Below, one piece after another: positions 10,401-19,059 of a DNA stretch of 64,000 nucleotides. The stretch spans positions 1 through 64,000 of the forward strand of contig JAZKAR010000027.1 of the NCBI GenBank assembly GCA_040389065.1, read 5' to 3'. The stretch's first letter is position 1; every line of letters starts with the position of its first letter. A program made the position numbers and the translations under genes. The notes beneath the pieces are model-generated. The model made no database searches. It had not been told where the DNA came from and saw only the letters and a program-made list of their open reading frames with translations. Source of the DNA: JAZKAR01 sp040389065. Its GTDB lineage: Bacteria > Pseudomonadota > Gammaproteobacteria > Burkholderiales > Casimicrobiaceae.

Positions 10401-10654
10401 TTTATGAGGCCTGCCTATTACGATTTCGCCCCATTATGATGACAACAGCAGCGGCATTATTAGGCGCAATACCTCTCACATTAGGGATTGGTGAAGGGGC
10501 TGAGCTAAGGCAGCCATTGGGCATTGCTATGGTAGGAGGATTACTCGTGAGTCAGGTACTGACGCTTTATACTACTCCCGTGGTGTTTATAGGGATGGAA
10601 GCGTTAAAAGAACGTATGAAACATATGCATTTATGGAAGCTACGCCATGTTTAA
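7454..10654 (+). CDS. mdtC: RND efflux inner-membrane pump subunit, MdtC type
   Basis: Second RND subunit, 1066 aa, expected to form a mixed trimer with MdtB. It has the same architecture: TM1 at ~28-48, proton-relay motif GFVVDDAVVVLENI in TM4, a central cytoplasmic loop, and a second half with GVILLIGLVKKNAIMVID. A run of ten G residues (9370-9379) encodes Val-Gly-Gly-Gly near residue 640 and is a candidate slippage site. Twelve bp separate it from mdtB. Its last 8 bp overlap the next start, so translation is probably coupled. Confidence 0.92.
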   Translation: MQSSNVSSSQPKPIAAKSSKHIGFFAYFVYHPVATTLLTLAIALAGWLGFRALPVAPLPQIDFPTISVQASLPGASPEVMASSVAAPLERALGRIAGLTEMTSQSSLGSTRVTLQFDLSRDIEGAARDVQAGINAARSLLPPMPSNPSYRKVNPADAPVMIIALTSKTMGRGVMYDLASTVLAQKIAQVQGVGQVDVGGASLPAVRVELNPNALNQRGISAEQVRAVIASTNSNRPKGFLESDTQHWTIGANDQASKAADYAPLIVSYKNNAVVRLSDVARVEDSVQDVRNAGLSNGEPSILLMVRRQPGANVIETVDNVRALVPQMQSSVPAAIQLKVMSDSTRTIRSSLHEIEVTLVISVILVVGVVFLFLRSIRATLIPAIVIPVSLLGTCGFLYLGGYSLNNLSLMALIVAAGFVVDDAVVVLENIARHIEKGMEPVEAAIQGVSEVAFTVVSMSISLIAVFIPILFMGGIMGRLFQEFAITLSMAILVSLVISLTTTPMLCARWLIPDAPSHHKNIKEKGFLSVFSFLSQGIEKVEELFEGGFNRLKKGYEHTLAWVLKHPLLIGLILIATIILNVYLYIQVPKGFMPQQDTGRLMGMMQADQGLSFLVMEKKLQKLMAIVQKDPAVDGVVGFVGGGNGAGGRLFVTLKPLAERHIKADQIVARIRGKTSNESGVSLFLQSVQDIRVGGRAGNAQYQYTLEADDLSLLREWSPKIRAGLARLPDLTDISSDQQDRGLQTTLNIDRDKAARLGIDMRTISTTLNNLFGQRQVSVIYNAMNQYRIVMEADSPYRESAESLAGVYVTTAQGETVPLTSFAHWEATLTPLAVNRQGQFVATTISFNLAPGKSLSDAEKSVRDTFINLGVPASVRGSFQGTAKVFQASTSSQPLLILAALVTIYLVLGMLYENLLHPLTILSTLPSAGVGSLLAVLMLGAEFNLMTLIGVILLIGLVKKNAIMVIDVALELQQYPEYSAKQAIYEACLLRFRPIMMTTAAALLGAIPLTLGIGEGAELRQPLGIAMVGGLLVSQVLTLYTTPVVFIGMEALKERMKHMHLWKLRHV

Positions 10655-12134
10655 AATGGTTTGCACTACGTCTGTTGGGAAATGGACATATCAAAAAAAA
10701 TCTTTAGCTACATTATTTTTATGGTTAAGCGTAGGAAGTTTAGGATTAACCGCCTGTAGTTTTACGCCACATTATCAGCGCCCTGCGTTTGAAGCCCCGC
10801 AGCAGTTTAGCGTGGCTAGTGAAGATTGGGTTAAAGCAGGCTCTACGCCACTCACTTTAGATTTACACTGGTGGCGTCATTTAAATGACCCTGAGCTTGA
10901 TCAATGGCAACAGCTTTTATTAAAAGAAAATAATTCATTGAAAGCTGCACATGCAAATTATCTGAGAGCGAAAGCTGTTGCCGATGTTGCTCCGCGTGCT
11001 TTTTTACCTACGTTAGGGGTGTCGGCAGACTCAGCACGTTCTAAGCGAGATTCCTCTAGCTCCAATAATAATGCAACTACTTCTACTAATAAAAGAGTAT
11101 CTACAAGTTCCTCTTTAACATTTACAACGCATTGGGAAGCCGATTTATGGGGCGGAATTCATGCCCAATATGAAGCCAGTATTATAGGGGCAGAAGCCGC
11201 ACAAGCTACGTTGGCTAGTGCACTACTTTCTTTACAAGCATCTCTTGCCCAAACTGCGGTTCAACTTCGTATTGCAGATCAGCAATTGATAGAGCTTGAT
11301 ATATTAAGAAAAAGTTATGCTCAAATTTTGCAGTTAACCGAATCTCGTTATAAAGCAGGAGCTGTTTCAATATTTGAGGTTGAACAAATACGCATATCGT
11401 TACAAACAGCAGAGCTTCAGTACCGTGAGGCGCAAAGCCAGCGAGCGCAATATGAGCATACGGTTGCTATTTTAGTCGGCAAAATACCTGGGCAATGGCA
11501 TATTCAACCGAGGCCTGTTGCGCTTAACATTCCTGCGATATCAACAGAGTTACCTTCAACATTACTTGAGCGACGCCCCGATATTGCAGTAGCCGAACGT
11601 AATGTTGCAGTTGCTAATGCACGCATCGGCGTCGCGAAGGCTGCCTATTTTCCTGCATTAAGTTTTGATGCATCGTTAGGCAATCAGGCAGATGGCTGGG
11701 CTAAATGGTTTTCAGCTCCCTTATCTTTGTGGTCATTAGGATCATCAGTTGCCTTTTCTATTCTTGATTCAGGCCAGCGAAAACTGCAAACAGAACAAGC
11801 TAAGGCAGATTACGAAGCCACAGTGGCTACGTACCGAGACACTGTATTGACAGCCTTTAAAGAGGTAGAAGATAGTTTAGTATCTTTAAAAAGTTTGCAA
11901 GATCAACAAGGTTTTATGGAGTCAGCACTTAACTCTACCGAAAAGCGACTGACACTAGTCGAGCAACAAAAAGCAGTAGGTACAGTGAGTGGGCTAGAGG
12001 TATTAAATGCACGGCTTACACAGTCAATTCAAAAGCGCAGTCTTATCGATGTACAGGGTGCGCGGTTATTGGCTACAGTGCAGCTTGTTAAGGCGTTAGG
12101 CGGAGGTGTGTGGAATACGGCAGAGGGTAAGTAG
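10647..12134 (+). CDS. Outer-membrane efflux channel lipoprotein (NodT/OprM family)
   Basis: TolC-type exit duct for the MdtABC pump. A signal peptide ends in the lipobox LTAC (Cys37), followed by the family start FTPHYQRP. Two OEP repeats follow: ~65-270 with ESRYKAGAVSIFEVEQ, and ~295-490 with LLERRPDIAVAERNVAVANA, the hallmark of NodT proteins. A Ser/Asn/Thr-rich stretch at residues ~130-150 lies in the first repeat. The ATG lies inside the end of mdtC, which makes it the fourth gene of the operon. Confidence 0.92.
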   Translation: MFKMVCTTSVGKWTYQKKSLATLFLWLSVGSLGLTACSFTPHYQRPAFEAPQQFSVASEDWVKAGSTPLTLDLHWWRHLNDPELDQWQQLLLKENNSLKAAHANYLRAKAVADVAPRAFLPTLGVSADSARSKRDSSSSNNNATTSTNKRVSTSSSLTFTTHWEADLWGGIHAQYEASIIGAEAAQATLASALLSLQASLAQTAVQLRIADQQLIELDILRKSYAQILQLTESRYKAGAVSIFEVEQIRISLQTAELQYREAQSQRAQYEHTVAILVGKIPGQWHIQPRPVALNIPAISTELPSTLLERRPDIAVAERNVAVANARIGVAKAAYFPALSFDASLGNQADGWAKWFSAPLSLWSLGSSVAFSILDSGQRKLQTEQAKADYEATVATYRDTVLTAFKEVEDSLVSLKSLQDQQGFMESALNSTEKRLTLVEQQKAVGTVSGLEVLNARLTQSIQKRSLIDVQGARLLATVQLVKALGGGVWNTAEGK

Positions 12135-12305
12135 GAGGTTTGCGCTAAGCGTTTTTTTATCTTCCCTGGTATTATATATATTCCCAATTGGAATTTTCAG
12201 ATTAAGCTATCGGCATAAGATTATTTGACCATTAATCTTGTTCGAATAGTTTAGAAAAATCTGTTTGATAAAATCGTTTAGTGTTTATTCCGTAAAGGTT
12301 TTGAT

Positions 12306-13184
12306 ATGTTAGCTTCAAAGTTTCTTCCGTGCCTCCTTATTGCTAGTGGGGTATTTGCATTGAGTGGATGTGCCACAATGTCTTCGATGGAGATGGGTTC
12401 ATCAGAAGCTAAAACTGCTGCAACAGGTGCAGCCGGAGGAAGTAATAGCCAAAATGAAAATAAAGGCTTAGAAAAATGTTCTGCACCCTTAGGTACGATA
12501 GGTGTGCTTGAAGATACAAATGCTTCTTGGTATAGCTTGTTAACGCAACAGTATCATTTGGGTTCAACAGTACCTGTACTAAAATTACTGATTCAGCAAA
12601 GTAATTGTTTTGTCGTTGTCGAGCGCGGTCGTGGTATGGAAGCCATGAATGTAGAGCGTAAATTACAAGAATCAGGTGAATTAAGAAAGAAATCTAATTT
12701 TGGAAAAGGGCAGGTTGTTTCGGCAGATTATACGTTGATACCATCTGTGACCTTTAGTAATCAAGATGCTGGTCGCTCAGGTGTTGCTTTAGGTGGGTTA
12801 TTAGGACCTGTTGGAGCAGCAATAGGCGGATCACTGTCTTCTAAAGAAGCCAGTACAGTGCTTACGATTATGGATAATCGCTCAAGCGTACAATTAGCCG
12901 CAGCTGAAGGAAGTGCCAAAAATATAGATTTTGGATTTATGGGCGGCATTGTAGGTGGATTAGGTGGCGGTGCAGGGGGTGGCTATGCGAATACCGCGCA
13001 AGGTAAAGTGATTGTTGCAGCGTTTACAGACTCTATGAACAACGTTATTCGTGCTGTAAAAAACTATAAAGCCCAAGAAGTTAAAGGCGGTTTAGGAACG
13101 GGTGGCAACCTGGCAGTGCAAGGTGCGGAGAAAGAAGAAACTTCTGCTGTGTCCAATAAAAAGAAAAAAGCTAAAAAGAAATAA
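12306..13184 (+). CDS. CsgG/HfaB-like lipoprotein
   Basis: Predicted lipoprotein, 292 aa. The signal peptide ends at the lipobox LSGC (Cys22). A low-complexity stretch (~30-55) precedes a CsgG-like fold: LGTIGVLEDTNA, then FVVVERGRGMEAMNVERKLQ, then GQVVSADYTLIPSVTFS. Two Gly-rich segments (~160-175 and ~212-226) resemble hairpins that could insert in a membrane. The C-terminus is Lys-rich (KKKKAKKK). CsgG itself is a curli exporter, but no curli genes are nearby, so the exact role is open. AAAGG precedes the ATG. It is a single gene closed by the strong terminator at 13307. Confidence 0.75.
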   Translation: MLASKFLPCLLIASGVFALSGCATMSSMEMGSSEAKTAATGAAGGSNSQNENKGLEKCSAPLGTIGVLEDTNASWYSLLTQQYHLGSTVPVLKLLIQQSNCFVVVERGRGMEAMNVERKLQESGELRKKSNFGKGQVVSADYTLIPSVTFSNQDAGRSGVALGGLLGPVGAAIGGSLSSKEASTVLTIMDNRSSVQLAAAEGSAKNIDFGFMGGIVGGLGGGAGGGYANTAQGKVIVAAFTDSMNNVIRAVKNYKAQEVKGGLGTGGNLAVQGAEKEETSAVSNKKKKAKKK

Positions 13185-13306
13185 AGAAATAAAGAAATTT
13201 TTATAAGGTTTTTATAGAAAAGTTTTATTTCATAGCTGCTCTAAATAAAAGGCTTTAGCAATGTGATTTTTTGAATACACAGGGCAAGCTTTAGCGATAT
13301 GAACAT

Positions 13307-13345
13307 AAAAAAACCCTTCTCTTTTATAAAGAGAAGGGTTTTTTT
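13307..13345. terminator. Bidirectional rho-independent terminator
   Basis: An 18-bp perfect stem (13307-13324 / 13328-13345) with a TAT loop. Its core is CCCTTCTCTTT/AAAGAGAAGGG, flanked by A-tract and T-tract. It ends the lipoprotein gene and isolates amtB. Confidence 0.92.
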
Positions 13346-13530
13346 ATGTGTGCCAAGCAATGTTTGAGAATTTTGTTTTGGTCCCAAATGGTGTTCGGCG
13401 GAATGCTAAAGGGTAGGCAATTTCTTATTTTATGTCAGATTAACATTAGCTTGCTATAAGTAAAATGAAAAAACAGCCGTTTTATTGGGGGATAGATAAC
13501 TTATAAAACTCAAGATACGGAGAATTGAAA

Positions 13531-14877
13531 ATGAAACAATCAAGGTTTGGGCATACATTATTCTTTTATTTGTTGGCACTTATCTTTCATTCTTCTATTG
13601 CATTTGCTGATTCAGCAGCGGCTCCAACGAAACCTTTCATTACAGAAATATCAAAAATTAACTCTGGGGATACAGCTTGGATGTTAGTTTCAACGGCTTT
13701 CGTACTCATGATGACTATTCCAGGTTTAGCATTGTTTTATTCAGGATTAGTGCGTAAAAAAAATGCATTAAGTACTATTGGCCACAGTTTTTCAAGTGTA
13801 CTACTGGTATCTGTTTTATGGGGAATTTTAGGTTACAGTTTGGCTTTTATGCCAGGATCCCCTTGGTTGGGAGGAATGGACAGATTTTTTTTAAAAGGTC
13901 TTATTTTCTTGAAAGATGAAGGAAAGTTGACTGTGCATCATGCGGCGACAACTATTCCTGAAAGCTTATATATGATGTACCAGTTAACGTTTGCTGTGAT
14001 TACGCCAGCTTTAATTAGTGGCGCATTTGCTGAGCGAATGAAATTTTCTTCTATGATGGTCTTTGTGGGGCTATGGTCATTGTTAGTTTACTCTCCAATT
14101 GCTCATTGGGTATGGGAGCCTTCTGGTTGGTTAGCTGCAAAAGGAGTTCTTGATTTTGCGGGAGGTACGGCTGTTCATATTAATGCCGGAATTGCAGGCT
14201 TAGTTGTGGCTCTAGTTTTGGGGCGTCGTAGTGATTTTAGAACAGGAAATATTGCACCACATAATCTTGTTTTGACATTAACAGGTACATTTTTACTATG
14301 GGTTGGCTGGTTTGGATTTAATGCAGGTTCTGCCTTAGCAGCAGATGGTCGTGCGGGTATGGCGATGATGACTACTCATATGGCGACAGCTGCAGCGGCG
14401 TTATCTTGGGGACTAATTGAATATGTTCATCATAAACGGGCTAGCTTGTTGGGTTTGGCTTCTGGCGCTGTGAGCGGTTTAGTTGCAATTACTCCAGCAG
14501 CGGGTTTTGTTAATTTTGAAGGTTCCCTTTTAATAGGTATTGCGGCTGGTATTGCATGTTATTTTTGCTCTACGTCGCTCAAAGAAAAATTTGGTTATGA
14601 TGATTCATTAGATGTTTTTGGAATTCATGGTGTTGGAGGAATTGTTGGTTCATTATTAACTGGTGTTCTTGCAGTTAAAGAAATTGGCGGAGTTGAAGGT
14701 AGTTTTTCTATTCAATTGCTTGGGGTTATAGCTACTATCATATATTCTGGTCTGGTAACAGCAGTTATTTTATTTGTAATAAAAAATACTTTTGGATTAA
14801 GAGTTTCTCGTGAAGCAGAAGAAGAAGGGCTTGATTTATCAGAGCACGGAGAAAGTATTGAGTCATCTCATCTTTAA
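13531..14877 (+). CDS. amtB: Ammonium transporter
   Basis: Ammonia channel of the Amt/MEP/Rh family, inner membrane. Residues 1-26 are a signal peptide ending FHSSIAFA, then about 11 TM helices. Family marks are ALFYSGLVRKKN, the gating region ISGAFAERMKFSSMM, GFNAGSALAADGRA, and the pore histidines in SPIAHWVW and VFGIHGVGG. The ATG at 13531 is chosen because ACGGAGA lies 7 nt upstream; a TTG two codons earlier is less likely. The usual partner glnK is not adjacent. Porin debris of the TorF type, often seen with glnK-amtB, lies 3 kb downstream. Confidence 0.93.
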   Translation: MKQSRFGHTLFFYLLALIFHSSIAFADSAAAPTKPFITEISKINSGDTAWMLVSTAFVLMMTIPGLALFYSGLVRKKNALSTIGHSFSSVLLVSVLWGILGYSLAFMPGSPWLGGMDRFFLKGLIFLKDEGKLTVHHAATTIPESLYMMYQLTFAVITPALISGAFAERMKFSSMMVFVGLWSLLVYSPIAHWVWEPSGWLAAKGVLDFAGGTAVHINAGIAGLVVALVLGRRSDFRTGNIAPHNLVLTLTGTFLLWVGWFGFNAGSALAADGRAGMAMMTTHMATAAAALSWGLIEYVHHKRASLLGLASGAVSGLVAITPAAGFVNFEGSLLIGIAAGIACYFCSTSLKEKFGYDDSLDVFGIHGVGGIVGSLLTGVLAVKEIGGVEGSFSIQLLGVIATIIYSGLVTAVILFVIKNTFGLRVSREAEEEGLDLSEHGESIESSHL

Positions 14878-14886
14878 ATCGTGAAA

Positions 14887-14971
14887 AAATGAGTTGGATT
14901 TTGATTTATATTATATTGAGCTTCCAGTAGATTTTCCTATCTAGTGGGAATGGTAATTTTTCAACTCATTT
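14887..14971. repeat. Inverted repeat downstream of amtB
   Basis: AAATGAGTTG (14887-14896) pairs with CAACTCATTT (14962-14971). Inside it, CCAGTAGA/TCTAGTGG forms a second, imperfect stem. It probably folds at the 3' end of the amtB message. There is no clear T-tract. Confidence 0.4.
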
Positions 14972-15038
14972 ACATTGCAAGCTTATTTATATATTTACAT
15001 AAAAATAATATTATGGCAATAGTTTCTTGGGAGTTAGT

Positions 15039-17597
15039 ATGTCAGATTCATCTCAAATAGAGCAATTTTTGAACTATATGCCTACTGTTCAAAAATGTCA
15101 GGATGATCTAAGTGAGTTAAATTTTATATGGAGACATATTGAATCCACTACAAAAATGATTTGCCCATTCGAAGCTAAGACCATATTGCCAATAATGAAC
15201 TATACTCGAAAAGGTTTTAATAGTCTTGAAGAAAAACTAATTAATAATTTGATTTCAGAGAATATTGCAAAATCTGTTCAAGAGATTAAATTTAAAGCAC
15301 AAGTTATTATTGATATTGTGGTTAGGAATTTGTTTGAACGTACAGCAGATGTGGGTTTTTTAGCTACAGATGGATCGATTATAGATTTTATTAATTCTAA
15401 GGGAGATAATATTTCAGATATACTTGATCGATTAAAAGAGTATCGTGATAAATATACTGTATATGAAGATATTATTATCCTAGATTTGGAAGGGAATGTT
15501 TTAATTAATTTAGATGAAAATAATAAAATTAGTTTTTCTAAAGATCCTTTAATCAAACAGACGATAGAGTCAGATTTTTATGTTGAAACATTTAGATCAA
15601 CGGATTTACGACCAATGTTGGATCGTTCATTAATTTATTCAAAGAAAATTATCGATCCTTTCTCAAAAAAAAATATTGGAGTCTTATGTTTATGTTTTGT
15701 TTTTGAAAATGAAATGAAAGGAGTATTTTCAGGGTTAGGACAAAAAGAAGATCGCTCTATCATGCTTATGCTTGACGCTAATGGATTTGCTATTGCTACA
15801 AATGATCCCTATTGTGTTCCATTAGGAAGGCAGGTTCCATTAGCGCTAGAAGGAGATTATGAAATAATTTATTATGGTGGCAGAGAGTATTTTGCCAAAA
15901 CCTGTTCTGCGAATAATTATCAGGGTTATGATGGGCCAGGATGGTATGGGCATATTATGATTCCATATGAATATACATTTAAACATAAAGCACATCCTAT
16001 ATTTTTATCTCTTGGTGAAAATGTTTACACAGATGTAATGAAGCAAACAAAAAACTTTTGTCCGACCTTACATTATGTTATAGAAAGTGCTAATGAAATT
16101 AATGAATCTCTAAGGCGAGTAGTATGGAATGGACAGGCTATGTCCTCTACAGAGAAAGGAGATTTTTTAAGGTTAAAATCTATTCTTGAAGAAATAAGTT
16201 ATACAGGTGATAAAACAAGAAGTACATTTTCTAATTCTATTCAAGATTTATTTCAAACTATTATTTCATCAGGCTTGCAATATATAAAATTTATATCTAG
16301 ATTGGCTATTGATATTATGGATAGAAATTTATATGAACGTGCCAATGATTGTAGATGGTGGGTATTAGATTTAGATATTCGTAATATATTATCTAAATCT
16401 ATAATAAGCGAAGAAGATCTTAATAAAGTTAATAATGCGCTTTCTATCATTAATAGCTTATATACAGTATATACTCGTATTTTTATCTTTGATGTATCTG
16501 GAAAAATTATTGCTTCTTCAAACTTGAATGGAGACAATTTAGAAGTAATTGATCGAGTTCCTGAAGGGGATTGGATAAGAAGAACATTAGCATTAAAGAC
16601 AAATCAACAATATGTAGTTTCTTCGTTTGAGAGCACATATCTTTATAATAAAAAACCAACATATATTTATAGCGCTGCAATTAGGCATGTTGAAGATTGT
16701 TCTCGTATTGTTGGTGGAGTTGGTATTGTCTTTGATGGAGAAAAAGAGTTTCTTGCTATGTTAGAGGGTACGCTTCCTAATTATAAGGGTGCTTTTTCCG
16801 TTTTTATAGAAAAAAATGGAAAAGTTATTTCTAGTACGAGGAAAGATATTTTACCACTCACAGATTTTAATCCAGACCCTTCAATTTTTTCAATTGCAAA
16901 TGGAGAAAGTGGAAATAATATAATTATTTATGAAAATCAGTATTATATGGTTGGTTATACATCATCATTTGGATATCGAGAGTATAAAAATTCGGATTCC
17001 TATTTAAATGATGTGATAAGTTTGGTTATGGTGCCCATAGGAGAAGTATCTACTGATTTTCTTCAAAGCGAAAGACAATGCTGGAATGGTTGGCGTTCTC
17101 AGCCTAAAACTCAAGATACAAAAGAAATAGCAACATTTTTTATTGATGACATTATTTTTGGCATTCAAGTGGATGATGTTATTGAGGCGATAGAGCTTTC
17201 TGTTATGGCAAGTACTACAGAGTATTATCCATTAGTGTTAGGAATGGTTATATTTAAAAATAATACAGATGGGAGCGAAACAGTTATTCCTGTTATTGAT
17301 GTAAAGTACCTTTTTTACGGAAGGCCTTCTGCACAAGAAAAAATGAAAGAGATTATCGTTGCAAAATATAAAGATCACAAAATAGGTTTGTTAGTTGATC
17401 AGTTGAATGAGGTTCTCACATTTGACAAGGTTATGATGCGCCAAATGTCAGACTCGATTATTAATCAGCACGGGCTCATCAAAGAAGTTATAAAAACAGA
17501 TAATCATTCAAAGATGATACAAGTTATTGATATAGAATCTATATATAAACGGATTGTCGATAAACAGATTGTCGCAGACATCAACGTTGTTGAATAA
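15039..17597 (+). CDS. Double-sensor CheW-domain signalling protein
   Basis: Soluble 852-aa protein with a receptor-like input and a CheW output. Two related sensor units follow each other. Unit one is built around VVRNLFERTADVGFLATDGS (~95-330); unit two around IMDRNLYERANDCRWWVLD (~425-680). Each has the helix followed by a PAS-like fold seen in Cache-type sensors, but I see no TM segment. The last ~150 residues are a CheW/CheA-coupling domain (ATFFIDDIIFGIQVDDVIEA; KIGLLVDQLNEVL). It would let a cytoplasmic signal act on CheA arrays. ATG chosen with TTGGGAG 5 nt upstream. It sits after amtB and 1.4 kb before the chemotaxis operon. The ligand is unknown. Confidence 0.75.
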   Translation: MSDSSQIEQFLNYMPTVQKCQDDLSELNFIWRHIESTTKMICPFEAKTILPIMNYTRKGFNSLEEKLINNLISENIAKSVQEIKFKAQVIIDIVVRNLFERTADVGFLATDGSIIDFINSKGDNISDILDRLKEYRDKYTVYEDIIILDLEGNVLINLDENNKISFSKDPLIKQTIESDFYVETFRSTDLRPMLDRSLIYSKKIIDPFSKKNIGVLCLCFVFENEMKGVFSGLGQKEDRSIMLMLDANGFAIATNDPYCVPLGRQVPLALEGDYEIIYYGGREYFAKTCSANNYQGYDGPGWYGHIMIPYEYTFKHKAHPIFLSLGENVYTDVMKQTKNFCPTLHYVIESANEINESLRRVVWNGQAMSSTEKGDFLRLKSILEEISYTGDKTRSTFSNSIQDLFQTIISSGLQYIKFISRLAIDIMDRNLYERANDCRWWVLDLDIRNILSKSIISEEDLNKVNNALSIINSLYTVYTRIFIFDVSGKIIASSNLNGDNLEVIDRVPEGDWIRRTLALKTNQQYVVSSFESTYLYNKKPTYIYSAAIRHVEDCSRIVGGVGIVFDGEKEFLAMLEGTLPNYKGAFSVFIEKNGKVISSTRKDILPLTDFNPDPSIFSIANGESGNNIIIYENQYYMVGYTSSFGYREYKNSDSYLNDVISLVMVPIGEVSTDFLQSERQCWNGWRSQPKTQDTKEIATFFIDDIIFGIQVDDVIEAIELSVMASTTEYYPLVLGMVIFKNNTDGSETVIPVIDVKYLFYGRPSAQEKMKEIIVAKYKDHKIGLLVDQLNEVLTFDKVMMRQMSDSIINQHGLIKEVIKTDNHSKMIQVIDIESIYKRIVDKQIVADINVVE

Positions 17598-17600
17598 ATC

Positions 17601-17872
17601 GTTGCAGCGCCGTAGCTTTTGAGTTTATCAGTTACCAAGACACGTGGAGCGCGCCCTTGTTTCTTAATCAATATATAGAGTAATCGCTTAGCAGCTTTGG
17701 TATTTCGCCCACGCTTAATCATTACATTCAGGATGTAACCTTCCTGATCAACCGCCTGCCACAGCTAACATTTATTGCCATTTATGGTGATGACATCAAG
17801 ATGCGCCACTTATCTCCTTGCTTCAGCGCACGCTGACAGAAGCGGTTTGCAAGCTTCTGATCGAAATTTAGG
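17601..17872 (-). pseudogene. IS6-like transposase remnant
   Basis: On the minus strand the pieces FDQKLANRFCQRALKQGDKW, then HLDVITINGNKC, then WQAVDQEGYILNVMIKRGRN, then KAAKRLL..VLVTDKLKSYGAA read like the catalytic core of IS6/IS240-type DDE transposases (DKW-HLDE, WRAVD-EG, RNTKAAKRLL, VTDKLxSYGAA). A frameshift lies near 17790 and an in-frame stop near 17763. Both ends are missing, so it cannot be active. It abuts the stop codon of the CheW-domain gene and interrupts a porin fragment. Confidence 0.75.
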
Positions 17873-18248
17873 TGCCTGGGCCTCAACTATCACCTGGATA
17901 CGTGATAGCGGAGCTTATGCATCGAATCCATCTGCAAATATGGAAATTGATACGCATGGTGGTCTAAAACGAAGCTTTGAGTTTAATAAAGACTTCTCAT
18001 ACGACATTGGATTTTTAGATATAACTATTCCGGGAGTTATCCATCGGGCGCTGTAAAACCTGATACTAATGAAATATATGGAAATGGCTTACAGCAACGT
18101 ACTCTTATAGTCTTGGCAATACATTCGGTGTTTCCGATGCGCGTGGTACAAGCTATATGGATTTAACTGCAGCTTTTCCTCTCAATAATGATATTACCTT
18201 AACGTTACATGCAGAAAGACAAGACTATAAAGGCAATAGTGGTGCAAA
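17866..18248 (+). pseudogene. TorF-type porin (Gcw_chp) remnant
   Basis: Translation pieces NLGAWASTITWIRDSG, then MEIDTHGGLKRSF, then DFSYDIGFL match the TorF/Gcw_chp putative porins. After a frameshift come GSYPSGAVKPDTNEIYGNGL, then in a third frame SYSLGNTFGVSDARGTSYMD and FPLNNDITLTLHAERQDYKG. At least two frameshifts are needed to join them. The 5' end is cut by the transposase remnant and the 3' end by a half copy of the palindromic repeat. Such porins often accompany glnK-amtB, so this may be what remains of an ammonium-related locus. Confidence 0.7.
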
Positions 18249-18306
18249 CTGCGTTGCCATGCGGGGCATCCCATGCCTTGATAGAATCCAATTGCGTAAC
18301 CTCTAC
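18249..18306 (+). repeat. Right half of the palindromic repeat (copy B)
   Basis: It carries CTGCGTTGCCATGCGGGGCA, then CCCATGCCTTGATAGAATCC and AATTGCGTAACCTCTA: the core and right arm of the long form. The left half is absent, so the copy was cut when this region rearranged. Confidence 0.7.
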
Positions 18307-18317
18307 TTTAATTATTG

Positions 18318-18344
18318 CGCCTTCTATATGAGCAGTAGAAGGCG
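18318..18344. repeat. Short hairpin
   Basis: CGCCTTCTA (18318-18326) pairs perfectly with TAGAAGGCG (18336-18344) around a 9-nt loop. It lies just after the half repeat, within degenerate sequence. Function unknown. Confidence 0.5.
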
Positions 18345-18354
18345 ATGGAAAGAT

Positions 18355-18504
18355 TTATGGGTGACCGAAAATCTTCTGGTGATTATTCCGGTCAAAATGC
18401 TTTTCGGAATAATGAGAGTTCGTGTTTTCGACAGGAGTTGCCAAACTTATATTAGATAAAAGCAACATAAAGAACGACATTCCAAAATAGACAGTGCGTA
18501 ACAT
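18355..18504 (-). CDS. Possible small exported peptide or gene fragment, 49 aa
   Basis: An ATG with AGGG 8 nt upstream opens MLRTVYFGMSFFMLLLSN, a convincing signal peptide ending near SLA. A short polar tail rich in His and Asn follows (NSHYSEKHFDRNNHQ). No family recognised. It lies in a decayed region, so it may be the 5' remnant of a larger periplasmic protein. Kept because signal peptide and ribosome site agree. Confidence 0.3.
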   Translation of the reverse strand: MLRTVYFGMSFFMLLLSNISLATPVENTNSHYSEKHFDRNNHQKIFGHP

Positions 18505-18573
18505 CAATATACCCTGATTTCTAAAAATGCAATAATAATCAATATCTTGATTTTTTGCAATTAATCTACTCAT

Positions 18574-19059
18574 AGTGTTGTAGTATCTGTATGGTTATTT
18601 GAGTCCATCCTCCGCCAGCCTAAAATTAGCTCAAACTTAGCTCAAACTTAGCGATGAATTTTGCTATTTTCTCAAGTTTAATGCTTCAGTATCTAACTTC
18701 CCCTTATCCTAATTTATACTGCCGCGTAATATTTTCTTGTAAGTTAAATGTAGGAAATTTTACGTGTTTGGTTATTTTTGCAAATGATTATTGATTGATT
18801 ATATAAATGAAAATCATATAAAACAATGATTAATGGGTGAAAACCCTAGTGTTAAATTTTAAATATTTAAAGACATTCAGCTCGATGTCGATAGTTATTC
18901 CATTGGAATGGTTTTAAAAAAATCCATTAAAAATTAAAGGGTTAATAAATTTTTTGTGGTTTGTAAGTATAAAGCGTGGGTGTGAGTTGTTTAAAACAAT
19001 TCTTATTAGCAGTCCGGTTGCTCATAGAGAAAAATGAGATTTTTTCAGGAGAAAGCCTG
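18574..19059. other. Intergenic region upstream of the chemotaxis operon
   Basis: About 490 bp with no gene. It contains a short tandem repeat of period 11 (TTAGCTCAAAC twice, then TTAGC, about 18626-18652), then strongly AT-rich DNA that should hold the operon promoter. I found no convincing flagellar sigma-28 box (TAAA-N15-GCCGATAA). Confidence 0.5.

Noticed and set aside
17775..18056. 93-aa plus-strand frame as an intact gene
   Set aside because: Its first ~30 codons are antisense to the transposase remnant and the rest is one frame of the broken porin.
18574..19059. Flagellar sigma-28 promoter for the chemotaxis operon
   Set aside because: No sequence close to TAAA-N15-GCCGATAA found by eye.
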